From: Cololabis saira
Lineage: Eukaryota; Chordata; Actinopteri; Beloniformes; Belonidae
Length of the DNA: 64,000 nt
NCBI RefSeq assembly: GCF_033807715.1
Contig: NC_084601.1
Span: forward strand, 16,980,690 to 17,044,689
Direction: 5' to 3'
Both the position numbers and the translations under genes were made by a program. Positions 37,920-49,348 of this stretch are shown here, piece after piece; position 1 is the first letter of the stretch; every line of letters begins with the position of its first letter. The notes beneath the pieces were generated by a model. That model saw only the letters and a list, made by a program, of their open reading frames with translations. It was not told the origin of the DNA and did not search any database.

Positions 37920-38922
37920 TTAAAGCTGCAAGCAGCGATGAACGGGCCCTCGCACTCACGGCCGCCGCCCCCCATAAGCATATCAGAAATGACACCACCC
38001 ACGACTTCCTATGTCAAACCATTCAAAAGTTCTAGCAGAAAAAAGGGACAACCAATCACAAGAAGGGGCGGGGCTAATTCAGGCCAATGAAGGTCAATGA
38101 CACCATACAGAGTCTGATGACACCACCCACGACTCTCCATGTCAAACCATTCAAAAGTTATAGCAGGAAATAGGGACAACCAATCAAAAGAAGGGGCGGG
38201 GCTAATTTTCACCAATTATGGTCAAGGACTCAATACCGAGTCCCATGACACCACCCATGACTCTTTATGTCAAACCATTCAAAAGTTATGGCAGAGAAAA
38301 GTTTTCCGGGGGGTGCTGTTGAGCCATTTTGCCACGCCCATTAATGCAAACCATGAAATATCAAATTTATCACCAGGCCTGGCTTGCATGCAAAATTTGG
38401 TGACTTTTGGAGAACTATCAAATATGGACCAATCAGATTAAGGGGGGACGCTTTTTGGCGTCTAGCATCGCCACAATAACACTTTTGAAAGAGAAAAGTA
38501 ATGCGCGTAGTCGCAAGATGGAGACGCACATTTTGAGGTATAAGTCACCTGGATGCACGTTACGGTTCGGGCCATATTAATTGCCGAAGGAATGGCATTA
38601 ATTGCGCCAAAATTACACAATTAATTCAAAATGGCCGACTTCCTGTTCAATTTCGGCCATGGCGCCAAGAGACTTTTCTTTAAGTTGCGACATGATACAG
38701 GTGTGTACCGATTTTCGTTCATGTACGTCAAACCGTATTATGGGGCTTGAGGCTCAATGTTTTTTCCCTCTGAACCAATCAGATGAAGGGTGGGCGCACT
38801 TTTTGGTGTCTAGCGTTGCCGCGGTAACGCTTTTAAATGAGAAAAGTAATGTGCGTCGTTGCAGGACAGGGACGCACATATTGATGTAGAAAAAAAAAAA
38901 TTGCTGACAAAAAAGTCTGGAT

Positions 38923-38990
38923 ACTGCGGGAATCGAACTCTGATCTCTGACTCCAAAGGCGGGAACGCTCTGGCTGAGCTAAGACTCAGC
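38923..38990 (-). ncRNA. tRNA-like sequence 1 (Pol III A and B boxes)
   Basis: On the minus strand: GCTGAGTCTTAGCTCAGCC (A box TAGCTCAGCCAGAGC) ... AGAGTTCGATTCCCG (B box GTTCGATTCC). The spacing suits a tRNA or tRNA-derived SINE head. The T and anticodon stems pair poorly, so it is not called as a functional tRNA. A T run lies downstream on the minus strand (38891-38900), a possible Pol III terminator. Confidence 0.6.
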
Positions 38991-39185
38991 TTCTCATTTC
39001 TATTTGACCTACTGAATTATGAGAGACCAACATATCGATATTTAGTAATGTAAGTCTGGAGCTGTTTTTTCTAATTTTTTTAAATATTTGTAAGTTATAA
39101 ATATTAGTAAAAACCTACTATTTTAATTATTACTTTTTCTGTAACCATTCTGCCAAGGTTGTAACCGGGCTGAGCTGGGAATATT

Positions 39186-39403
39186 TCTGACGTCACCACA
39201 TTACAGGGAGCTGATTGGTCGGGGGGCGGGGCCGTCATCACCCTACTCGCCACTGATTGGTCGGGGGGCGGGGCCGTCATCACCCTACTCGCCACCGATT
39301 GGTCGGGGGGCGGGGCCGTCATCACCCTCCGCGCCACTGATTGGTCGGGAGGCGGGGCCGTCATCACCCTACTCGCCATCGATTGGTCGGGGGGCGGGGC
39401 CGG
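39186..39403. promoter_or_regulatory. CRE plus five 42-bp CCAAT/GC-box units
   Basis: TGACGTCA at about 39188-39195 precedes five units starting at 39211, 39253, 39295, 39337 and 39379, exactly 42 bp apart. Each unit has an inverted CCAAT box (GATTGG) followed 3-5 bp later by a GGGGCGGGGC-type GC box (Sp1/KLF). In one minus-strand frame the 42-bp period gives 14-residue repeats of the ASRVMTAPPPDQSV type, judged a by-product. Confidence 0.75.
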
Positions 39404-41172
39404 CAGACGTTTGAATCAGGAAGCGGGAGTCAGCGCGAGAGCGACTGGCGGCTCGTGGCGATTTTATTATAAAAAAGGGACAACCAATCAGAAGAAGGGG
39501 CGGGCCTAATTCAGGCCAAAGAAGCTCAAGGACTCATTGCAGAGTCCCTTGACACCACCTACGACTTCCTATGTCAAACCATTCAAAGTTTATAGCAGAA
39601 AAAAGGGACAACCAATCAGAAGAAGGGGCGGGGCTAATTCAGGCCAATGAAGGTCAAGGACTCCATACAGAATCTGATGACACCACCCACGACTCTCTAT
39701 GTCAAACCATTCAAAAGTTATGGGAGAGAAAAGTATTCAAGGTGGCGCTGTTGAGCCGTTAGGCCACGCCCATTAATGCAAACCATGAAATATAAAATTT
39801 ATCACCAGGCCTGGCTTGCATGCAAAATTTGGTGACTTTTGGAGAACTATCAAATATGGACCAATCACATGAAGGGGGGGCGCGCCTTTTGGCGTCTAGC
39901 GTCGCCACGGTAACACTTTTGAAAGAGAAAAGTAATGCGTGGTGTCGCAGGATGTAGACGCACATTTTGATGTATAACACACCTGGGTGCACGATACGGT
40001 TCGGGCTGAATTAACTCTCGAAGGAATGGCATAAATTTCGCCAAAATGACACAATTTATTCAAAATGGCCGACATCCTGTTCGGTTTTGGCCATGGCTCC
40101 AAGAGACTTTTCTTTAAGTTGTGCCATGATACAGGTGTGTAGCGATTTTCGTGCATGTACGTCAAACCGTATTGTGGGGCTTGAGGCACAAAGTTTTCCG
40201 GGGGGCGCTGTTGAGACATTTTGCCACGCCCATTAATGCAAACCATGAAATATCAAATTTATCTCCAGGCCTGGCTTGCGTGCCAAATTTGGTGCCTTTT
40301 GGGGAACTATCAAATATGGACCAATCAGATGAAGGGGGGGTGCGCTTGTTGGCGTCTAGCGTCGCCACGGTAACACTTTCGAAAGAGAAAAGTAATGCGT
40401 GTAGTCGCAGGATGGAGACGCACATTTTGATGTATAACACATCTGGGTTCACGATACGGTTCGAGCTGAATTAACTCTCGAAGAATGGCATATATTGCTC
40501 CAAAATTACGCAATTAATTCAGAATGTTCAAAATGGCCGACTTCCTGTTCGGTTTCGGCCATGGCGCCAAGAGACTTTTCTTTTAGTTGCGACATAATAC
40601 AGGAGTGTACCGATTTTCGTTCATGTACGTCAAACCGTATTATGGGGCTTGAGGCACAAAGTTTTTTCTGTCGAACCAATCAGATGAAGGGTGGGCGCGC
40701 TTTTTGGCGTCTAGCGTCGCCACGGTAACGCTTTTGAAAGAGAAAAGTAATGCGTGTTGTCGCAGGATGGAGACGCACATTTTGATGTATAACACACTTG
40801 GGGGCACGTTACGGTTCGGGCTGAATTAACTTTCGAAGGAATGGCATAAATTTCGCCAAAATGACACGACTAATTCAAAATGGCCTACTTCCTGTTCGGT
40901 TTCGGGCATGACGCCAAGAGACTTTTCTTTCAGTTGCGCCATGATACAGGTGTGTACCGATTTTCGTGCATGTACGTCAAACCGTATCGTGGGGCTTGAG
41001 GCACAAAGTTTTCAAGGGGGCGCTGTTGAGCCATTTTGCCACGCCCATTAATGGAAACCATTAAATATCAAATTTTTCGCCAGGCCTGACTAGGGTGCAA
41101 AATTTGGTGACTTTTTGGGCATGTTAAGGGGGGCAAAAAGGCCTTCACTTTGTCAGGAAAATAATAATAATA

Positions 41173-42960
41173 ACTAGAAAATTTCGGGAAATTTTGATAT
41201 GGGCATGCCCTACCGCCCATTCGTCCCCTCTCGCCGCTTTGGTTTGGGGCTGTAGTGGTTGTGTTTAGGGTGGTTCTATGTCAGTTTGAGGTGTTTTTAC
41301 GCTTGTATTTCATTCATTCCTGTGCTCCCAATAGTTATTAATGGGGCGCGCTTTTTGGCATCTAGCGTTGCCACGGTAACGCTTTTGACTGAGAATAGTA
41401 ATGCCCATCGAGGCAAGATGGAGACGCATCTAACGATGTATGCCATGCATGGGTGCACGTTCCGGTTCAGGCTACGTTAACGGATAGGTTTTTTTTTCAC
41501 CATGGTACAAAACCCCATCTGAATGAATGGGGCCATTAGGCCTGGATTTTGACATAAAATTTCCTTAAATCCCAGCTTCATGAAATTTGAGTATGTTGAA
41601 GTCCACAGCGTGCCGAGTCAGGAGACATTTGTACGATATCTCTACGATAACCTGTTGCCTAGCAACAAGCGTCCAAATTCAAACAGAAATAAAAAAAAAA
41701 ATGAAAGGTCAATATCGCAAAAACTGTAATAATTAGCATAATGAGGTTGTAGGGTCCGTTAGTGCCAATTGGGCCGAGTGTTTAAAAGTTTCAACCATGT
41801 CTCTACGATAAAGTTCGGCCGAGCAATAAGCGTCCGAATTTTCGCCTTTTTTTTTGGCTTTTTGGCATCTAGCGTTGCCACGGTAACACTTTTGACTTAA
41901 AAAAGTAATGACCATTGAGGCACGATGGAGACGCATCCAACGATGTATGCCATGCATGGCTGCACATTGCAGTCAGGGCAGCATTAACAGATTGTTTATT
42001 CACATGGTCCCCCATACAAATGCATTGGTTTTTGTTGCCATGGTAACAAGCCCCATAGGATAGAATGGGACAATTTGGCTTTAATATCTCAAAAGCTGTA
42101 AACGACAGCGTAATGAGACCTCAGTATGTTGTAGTCCACATCAAGCTGAGTCTTTTAACGTTGGAACCAAGTCTCTGCGATACCGCGTTGCCGCGCAACA
42201 AGCATCCGAAGTTCCGTTAGCATCAAAATGAGCAATGTGGAATATCTCAAAAACCATAATAGCGAGCATGACGAGACTAAAATATGTTGCAGTACAAAGC
42301 GTCCCGGGTTGGTCAATGTTGTAATGATGTCTGTACGATAAACCGTTGCCTAGCAACAAGCGTCCAAAATAAAAGGGATTTTTTTTTTAAATTGAAAGTT
42401 AAATATCGCAAAAACCGTAATAACTAGAATGATGAAGTTGTATGGTCCTTTAAAGACTATCGGGCCGAGTGTTTCAAAGTTTGAACGATGTCTCTACGAT
42501 AAAGTTCGGCCGAGCAATAAGCGTGGGAATTTTCGCCTTTTTTTTTGCTTTTTGGCAACTAGCGTTGCCACGGTAACCCCTATTACTGAGAAAAGTAATA
42601 CCCATCGAATCACGATGGAGACGCTTCCAACGATGTATGCCATGCATGGGTGCATGTTGCGGTTCGGGCCGTATTAACGGACGAAAAAAAGTGCGGAATA
42701 AGAATAATAAGAAAAGGGAAACCTTTTCTGTATACCAATATATCGCCTTCATTTTCAGGTTTTTCCTCATTTTTTCGGGCGTGTTTTAGTTTTTGGAGAT
42801 TTTTTTTTTCCACATCAGAGCGGGGTCATGCTGTACACCCGCTGGTGTGACGTGGGACTTTTGCGACTTTAGCTTGTTAGCAAAATGCTAGCAACATTGC
42901 CCTTTGGGCCATTCTGGACGATTGCAATATGGTCATGCCATTACTTGGCATGCCCATAAT
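41173..42960 (+). mobile_element. Diverged sister composite element
   Basis: It begins AACTAGAAAATTTCGGGAAA (AAAATTT/AAATTTT hairpin), then GGGCATGCCC, and ends with a CATGCCA/TGGCATG hairpin followed by CCCATAAT. Internal units share landmarks with the A-E family (GCCACGGTAAC, GATGGAGACGC, GATGTATG, GGGTGCACGTT) but are strongly diverged. It lies in the same orientation as its neighbours. No coding sequence is seen. Confidence 0.7.
41367..42577. promoter_or_regulatory. Cluster of seven RFX X-box-like palindromes
   Basis: GTTGCCACGGTAAC at 41367, 41874 and 42564; GTTGCCATGGTAAC at 42034; GTTGCCTAGCAAC at 41654 and 42345; GTTGCCGCGCAAC at 42187. The first six fit the RFX consensus GTTRCC-N(1-2)-RGYAAC. 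Function is inferred from motif only. Confidence 0.55.
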
Positions 42961-43399
42961 AATAAAGCTGCAAGCAGCAATGAACGGGCCCTCGCACTCA
43001 CGTCAACCGCCCCCCATAAGCATATCAGAAATGACACCACCCACGACTTCCTATGTCAAACCCTTCAAAAGTTATAGCAGAAAAAAGGGACGACCAGTCA
43101 GAAGAAGGGGCGGGGCTAATTCAGGGCAAAGAAGATCAAGGACTCATTACAGAGTCCCATGACACCACCCACGACTCTCTATGTCAAAACATTCAAAAGT
43201 TATAGCAGAAAATAGGGACAACCAATCAGAAAAAGGGACTGGGCTAATTGTCACCAATTATGGTCAAGGACTCAATGCCGAGTCCCATGACACCACCCAC
43301 GACTTTCTATGTCAAACCTTTCAAAAGTTATGGCAGAAAAAAGTATTCTAGGGGGCGCTGTTGAGCCGTGAGGACACGCCCATTAATGCAAACCATGAA

Positions 43400-44190
43400 A
43401 AAAAAAATCAGATCACTCAAATGAACGACGATCATACAGTACAGCTGTATCTCATGGTCCAGAATGTATGATATTATATTAATCTATTATACCATATTAT
43501 ATTACATGTTGTTATTTCATATTAGCGTACCCAGTAATATAGCATATTGTATTATTGCATTGTATGTTGCTTCATTTCATATATTTTTGACTGTATTATA
43601 TTGTAAAATTATATATCATAGCGATTGCATTATTATATAATTTCAATTTATAACACTAATATACAATTCCTCACACACACACTCCTTCCAAATGTTTCTT
43701 TTTTTTCTCCATTATGACAATTCTATGCTGTCATCCGTTATGTTTTTTGTTTTTAAGCTTGTTATGTCTGTTATTCAAATATATTAATACATTCATTAAT
43801 ATGCTATACTGTATTTTGTATTGTGTACATTGTGTGTGTGTGTGTGTGTGTGTGTGTATACCTTAAGTGTGACTACCTGCAGAACGTATTTTAGCATGAA
43901 AGCTTGCATATTTAACGTACATCAAGCATCCTGTATCATAGCTACATGTCTGCCGTTTGTAACAAAGCAAACCGCGTGAAAATCGGTTGAAGATCAAGTG
44001 AGTTATAGTTATTTTACTTATGCAGACACCTCCTTCCACAATAGAAGTGAACGCTCCAGAGTTAAAGCGATACCGATCCAAGATGGCGGCCACGCCCGAC
44101 GTTCTCAGGCAGTCAATGCGGCGCCTCGACCAAGATGGCGGCCGCGCTGAACATCAGCCCCTCCCCCCGCGGGAGCTGCGCGCGCAAACT
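43400..44190. other. Foreign insert within copy C
   Basis: Very AT-rich DNA (TATTATAT runs), a short TG run at 43835-43858, then a GC-rich end holding two exact YY1-type AAGATGGCGGC sites. No terminal repeats were resolved; origin unknown. Confidence 0.5.
44080..44142 (+). promoter_or_regulatory. Paired YY1-like sites
   Basis: AAGATGGCGGC at 44080-44090 and again at 44132-44142, 52 bp apart, in a CpG-rich context. This is the consensus YY1 element found near TATA-less start sites and retroelement 5' ends. Confidence 0.5.
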
Positions 44191-44340
44191 CCACTCAAAT
44201 TCAAAGGTTATGGCAGAAAATCGGGACAACCAATCAGAAGAAGGGGAAAGAGAAAAGTAATGTGCGTCGTCACAGGACAGAGACGAACATTTTGATGTAA
44301 AAAAAACACAAAAATTGCTGACAAAAGTTTTGGCATATCA

Positions 44341-44407
44341 AGCCAGGCTTGAACTCTCGACCTCTGGCAGCAAAGACCGCAATAATCTGGCTGAGCTAAG
44401 TCTCAGC
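44341..44407 (-). ncRNA. tRNA-like sequence 2 (Pol III A and B boxes)
   Basis: Minus strand: GCTGAGACTTAGCTCAGCC ... GAGAGTTCAAGCCTGG. The A box is intact; the B box is GTTCAAGCC. It stands in the same position and orientation relative to the 42-bp array as copy 1. The stems are degraded. Confidence 0.55.
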
Positions 44408-44616
44408 TATTCCTCTTATTTGACCTACTGGCTTAGGACAGACCAACATAGCGATAAAATGTCTGGAACTTTTTTTTCCTAATTTTTTAAATATTTGTAA
44501 GTTATAAATATTAGTAAAACCCTACTATAAAATTATTACTTTTTCTGTAACCATTCTGCCAAGGTTGTAACCGGGCTGAGCCGGGAATATTTCTGAAGTC
44601 ACCACATTACAGGGAG

Positions 44617-44766
44617 CTGATTGGTCGGGGGGCGGGGCCGTCATCACCCTACTCGCCACTGATTGGTCGGGGGGCGGGGCCGTCATCACCCTAGTCGCCA
44701 CTGATTGGTCGGGGGGCGGGGCCGCCATCACCCTACTCGCCACTGATTGGTCAGGGGGCGGGGCCG
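44617..44766. promoter_or_regulatory. Four 42-bp CCAAT/GC-box units
   Basis: Units start at 44617, 44659, 44701 and 44743, each with GATTGG then a GC box. The CRE upstream is mutated to TGAAGTCA. Confidence 0.75.
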
Positions 44767-47202
44767 GCAGACGTTTGAATCAGGAAGCGGGAGTCAGCGC
44801 GAGAGCGACTGGCGGCTCGCGGCAATTTTATTATAAAAAAAGGACAACCAATCAGAAGAAGGGGCGGGGCTAATTCAGGCCAATGAAGTTCAAGGACTCC
44901 ATAAAGAATCTGATGACACCACCCACGACTCTCTATGTCAAACCATTCAAAAGTTATAGCAGAAAATCGGGACAACCAATCAGAAGAAGGGGCGGGGCTA
45001 ATTAAGGCCAACGAAGCTTAAGGACTCATTACAGAGTCCCATGACACCACCCACGACTCTCTATGTGAAACCATTCAAAAGTTATGGCAGAGAAAAGTAT
45101 TCTAGGGGGCGCTGTTGAGCCGTTAGGCCACGCCCATTAATGCAAACCATGAAATATCACATTTATCGCCAGGCCTGGCTTGCATGCAAATTTTGGTGAC
45201 TTTTGGAGAACTATCAAATATGGACCAATCAGATGAAGGGTGGGTGCGCTTTTTCGCGTCTAGCGTCGCCACGGTAACACTTTTGAAAGAGAAAAGTAAT
45301 GCGTGGTGTCGCACGATGGAGACGCACATTTTGGTGTATAACACACCTGGGTGCACGTTACGGTTCGGGCTGAATTAACTGCCGAAGGAATGGCATAAAT
45401 TGTGCCAAAATTACACAATTAATTCAAAATGGCTGACTTCCTGTTCGGTTTCGGCCATGGCTCCAAGAGACTTTTCTTTAAGTTGCGACATGATACAGGT
45501 GTGTACCGATTTTCGTGCATGTACGTCAAACCGTATTGTGGGGCTTGAGGCACAAAGTTTTCCGGGGGGCGCTGTTGAGCCATTTTGCCACGCCCATTAA
45601 TGCAAACCATGAAATATCAAATTTATCGCCAGGCCTGGCTTGCATGCCAAATTTGGTGCCTTTTGGGGAACTATCAAATATGGACCAATCAGATGAAGGG
45701 GGGGTGCGCTTGTTGGCGTCTAGCGTCGCCACGGTAACACTTTGGAAAGAGAAAAGTAATGCGTGTAGTCGCAGGATGGAGACGCACATTTTGATGTATA
45801 ACACATCTGGGTTCACGATACGGTTCGAGCTGAATTAACTCTCGAAGGAATGGCATATATTGCTCCAAAATTACGCAATTAATTCAGAATGTTCATAAAG
45901 GCCGACTTCCTGTTCGGTTTCGGCCATGGCGCCAAGAGACTTTTCTTTTAGTTGCGACATGATACAGGAGTGTGCCAACTTTCGTTCATGTACGTCAAAC
46001 CGTATTATGGGGCTTGAGGCGCAAAGTTTTTTCTGTCTGAACCAACCAGATGACGGGTGGGCGCGCTTTTTGGCGTCTAGCGTCGCCACGGTAACGCTTT
46101 TGAAAGAGAAAAGTAATGCGGGTGGTCGCAGGAGGGAGACGCACATTTTGATGTATAACACACCTGGGTGCACGTTACGGTTCGGGCTGAATTAACTTTC
46201 GAAGGAATGGCATAAATTTCGCCAAAATGACGCGACTAATTCAAAATGGCCGACTTCCTGTTCGGTTTCGGGCATGACGCCAAGAGACTTTTCTTTAAGT
46301 TGTCCCATGATACAGGTGTGTACCGACTTTCGTGCATGTACGTCAAACCGTATCGTGGGGCTTGAGGCACAAAGTTTTCAAGGGGGCGCTGTTGAGCCAT
46401 TTTGCCACGCCCATTAATGCAAACCATTAAATATCAAATTTTTCGCCAGGCCTGGCTTGCATGCAAAATTTGGTGACTTTTTGGGCATGTTAAGGGGGGC
46501 AAAAAGGCCTTCACTTTGTCAGGAAAATAATAATAATAATAATTAAAGCTGCAAGCAGCAATGAACGGGCCCTCGCACTCACGGCCACCGCCCCCATAAG
46601 CATATCAGAAATGACACCACCCACGACTTCCTATGTCAAACCATTCAAAAGATATAGCAGAAAAAAGGGACAACTAATCAGAAGAAGGGGCGGGGCTAAT
46701 TCAGGCCAATGAAGGTCAAGGACTCCATACAGAATCTGATGACACCACCCACGACTCTCTATGTCAAACCATTCAAAAGTTATAGCAGAAAATCGGGACG
46801 ACCAATCAGAAGAAGGGGCGGGGCTAATTTTCAGCAATTATGGTCAAGGACTTAATACTGAGTCCCATGACACCACCCACGACTCTATATGTCAAACCTT
46901 TCAAAAGTTATGGCAGAGAAAAGTATTCTAGGGGGCGCTGTTGAGCCGTTAGGCCACGCCCATTAATGCAAACCATGAAATATCAAATTTATCACCAGGC
47001 CTGGCTTGCATGCAAAATTTGGTGACTTTTGGAGAACTATCAAATATGGACCAATCAGATGAAGGGGACGAGCGCTTTTTCGCGTCTAGCGTCGCCACGG
47101 TAACACTTTTGAAAGAGAAAAGTAATGTGAGTCGTCGCAGGACAGAGACGCACATTTTGATGTAAAAAAACACAAAAATTGCTGACAAAATTTTCAGCAT
47201 TC

Positions 47203-47270
47203 AGCCAGTCTTGAACTCCCGACCTCTGGCACCAAAGACCGATATGCTCTGGCTGAGCTACGTCTCAGCC
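47203..47270 (-). ncRNA. tRNA-like sequence 3 (Pol III A and B boxes)
   Basis: Minus strand: GCTGAGACGTAGCTCAGCC ... GGGAGTTCAAGACTGG. Same module position as copies 1 and 2. The A box is intact; the B box is GTTCAAGAC. Confidence 0.55.
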
Positions 47271-47454
47271 ATTCTTTTCTCTTTGACTTACTGGCTTAGG
47301 AGAGACCAACATAGCAATAAAATGTCTGGAACTTTTTTTCCTAATTTTTTAAATATTTGTAAGGTATAAATATTAGTAAAACACTACTATTTTATGTATT
47401 ACTCTTTCTGTAACCATTCTACGTGGTTCTAACCGGGCTGAGCAAGGGGCTATT

Positions 47455-47586
47455 TCTGACGTCACCACATTACAACAGCTGATCGGTCGGGGGGCGGGGC
47501 CGTCATCACCCTACTCGCCACTGATTGGTCGGGGGGCGGGGCCGTCATCACCCTACTCGCCACTGATTGGTCGGGGGGCGGGGCCG
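47455..47586. promoter_or_regulatory. CRE plus three 42-bp CCAAT/GC-box units
   Basis: TGACGTCA at about 47457, then units at 47479, 47521 and 47563. The first has GATCGG in place of GATTGG; all three keep the GC box. Confidence 0.75.
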
Positions 47587-49272
47587 GCAGAAGTTTGAAT
47601 CAGGAAGCGGGAGTCAAACCATTAAAAAGTTATAGCAGAAAAAAGGGACAACCAATCAGAAGAAGGGGCGGGGCTAATTAAGGCCAACGAAGCTTAAGGA
47701 CTCATTACAGAGTCCCATGACACCACCCACAACTTCCTATGTCAAACCATTCAAAAGTTATGGCAGATAAAAGTATTCTAGGGGGCGCTGTTGAGCCGTT
47801 AGGCCACGCCCATTAATGCAAACCATGAAATATAAAATTTATCGCCAAGTCTGGCTTGCATGCAAAATTTGGTGACTTTTGGAGAACTATCAAATATGGA
47901 CCAATCACATGAAGGGGGGGCGCGCCTTTTGGCGTCTAGCGTCGCCACGGTAACACTTTTGAAAGAGAAAAGTAATGCGTGGTGTCGCAGGATGGAGACA
48001 CACATTTTGATGTATAACACACCTGGGTGCACGTTACGGTTCGGGCTGAATTAACTGCCGAAGGAATGGCATAAATTTTGCCAAAATGACACAATTTATT
48101 CAAAATGGCCGACATACTGTTCGGTTTCGGCCATGGCTCCAAGAGACTTTTCTTTAAGTTGTGCCATGATACAGGTGTGTAGCGATTTTCGTGCATGTAC
48201 GTCAAACCGTATTGTGGGGCTTGAGGCACAAAGTTTTCCGGGGGGCGCTGTTGAGCCGTTAGGCCACGCCCATTAATGCAAACCATTAAATATCAAATTT
48301 ATCGCCAGGCCTGGCTTGCATGCCAAATTTGGTGCCTTTTGGGGAACTATCAAATATGGACCAATCAGATGAAGGGGGGGCGCGCCTTTTGGCATCTAGC
48401 GTCGCCACGGTAACACTTTTGAAAGAGAAAAGTAATGCGTGTAGTCGCAGGATGGAGACGCACATTTTGATGTATAACACATCTGGGTTCACGATACGGT
48501 TCGGGCTGAATTGATTCTCGAAGGAATGGCATATATTTCTCCAGAATTACGCGATTAATTCAGAATGTTCAAAATGGCCGACTTCCTGTTAGGTTTCGGC
48601 CATGGCACCAAGAGACTTTTCTTTTAGTTGCGACATGATACAGGTGTGTACCGATTTTCGTTCATGTACGTCAAACCGTATTATGGGGCTTGAGGCACAA
48701 AGTTTTTTCTCTCGAACCAATCAGATGAAGGGTGGGCGCGCTTTTTGGCGTCTAGCGCCGCCACGGTAACGCTTTTGAAAGAGAAAAGTAATGCGTGTTG
48801 TCGCAGGATGGAGATGCACATTTTGATGTATAACACACTTGGGGGCACGTTACGGTTCGGGCTGAATTAACTTTCGAAGGAATGGCATAAATTTCGCCAA
48901 AATGACACGACTAATTCAAAATGGCCGACTTCCTGTTCGGTTTTGGGCATGACGCCAAGAGACTTTTCTTTAAGTTGTCCCATGATACAGGTGTGTACCG
49001 ATTTTCGTGGATGTACGTCAAACCGTATCGTGGGGCTTGAGGCACAAAGTTTTCAAGGGGGCGCTGTTGAGCCATTTTGCCACGCCCATTAATGCAAACC
49101 ATTAAATATCAAATTTTTCGCCAGGCCTGACTTGGGTGCAAAATTTGGTGACTTTTTGGGCATGTTAAGGGGGGCAAAAAGGCCATCACTTTGTCAGAAG
49201 AAAAATAATAATAATATTAATAAAAATTCCTGCAAATACAATAGGGCCTTCGCACTGCAAGTGCTCGGGCCC

Positions 49273-49275
<3 letters not shown>

Positions 49276-49347
<72 letters not shown>
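49276..49347. repeat. (AAT)n microsatellite between copies D and E
   Basis: About 24 AAT units directly join the 3' end of copy D to the 5' end of copy E. Confidence 0.95.

Positions 49348-49348
<1 letters not shown>

Larger units (their letters stand above)
37920..41172 (+). mobile_element. Composite repeat element, copy B (long form)
   Basis: It starts TTAAAGCTGCAAGCAGC and contains 128-bp units, a truncated 460-bp unit, then the tRNA-like plus 42-bp array module (about 38890-39480). It resumes with 128-bp units and the fixed 460-460-356 block (CGCTGTTGAG at 39746, 40206, 41021). The canonical 3' hairpin is missing; the copy ends in (AAT)n at about 41160-41172, where the sister element begins. 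Confidence 0.85.
42963..46542 (+). mobile_element. Composite repeat element, copy C (long form, with insert)
   Basis: It starts AAAGCTGCAAGCAGC with 128-bp units to about 43400, and is then interrupted by AT-rich foreign DNA. It resumes near 44190, carries the tRNA-like and 42-bp module (44300-44840), then 128-bp units and the 460-460-356 block (CGCTGTTGAG at 45110, 45570, 46387). It ends in (AAT)n without the 3' hairpin. Confidence 0.8.
46543..49275 (+). mobile_element. Composite repeat element, copy D (long form)
   Basis: It starts TTAAAGCTGCAAGCAGC, then has 128-bp units, a truncated 460-bp unit, the tRNA-like and 42-bp module (47170-47615), and the 460-460-356 block (CGCTGTTGAG at 47786, 48246, 49063). 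The 3' end is complete: GGGCCTTCGCACT, hairpin, GGGCCCTAA, finishing at 49275 against (AAT)n. Confidence 0.85.

Noticed and set aside
38923..38990. Functional tRNA gene
   Set aside because: A and B boxes are good, but acceptor, T and anticodon stems do not pair, and the three copies lie inside a repeat module.
39104..39379. Minus-strand frame with 14-residue repeats (ASRVMTAPPPDQSV)
   Set aside because: A 42-bp period is 14 codons, so any open frame stays open. The same repeats recur at 44525-44743. Treated as a by-product of the promoter-like array.
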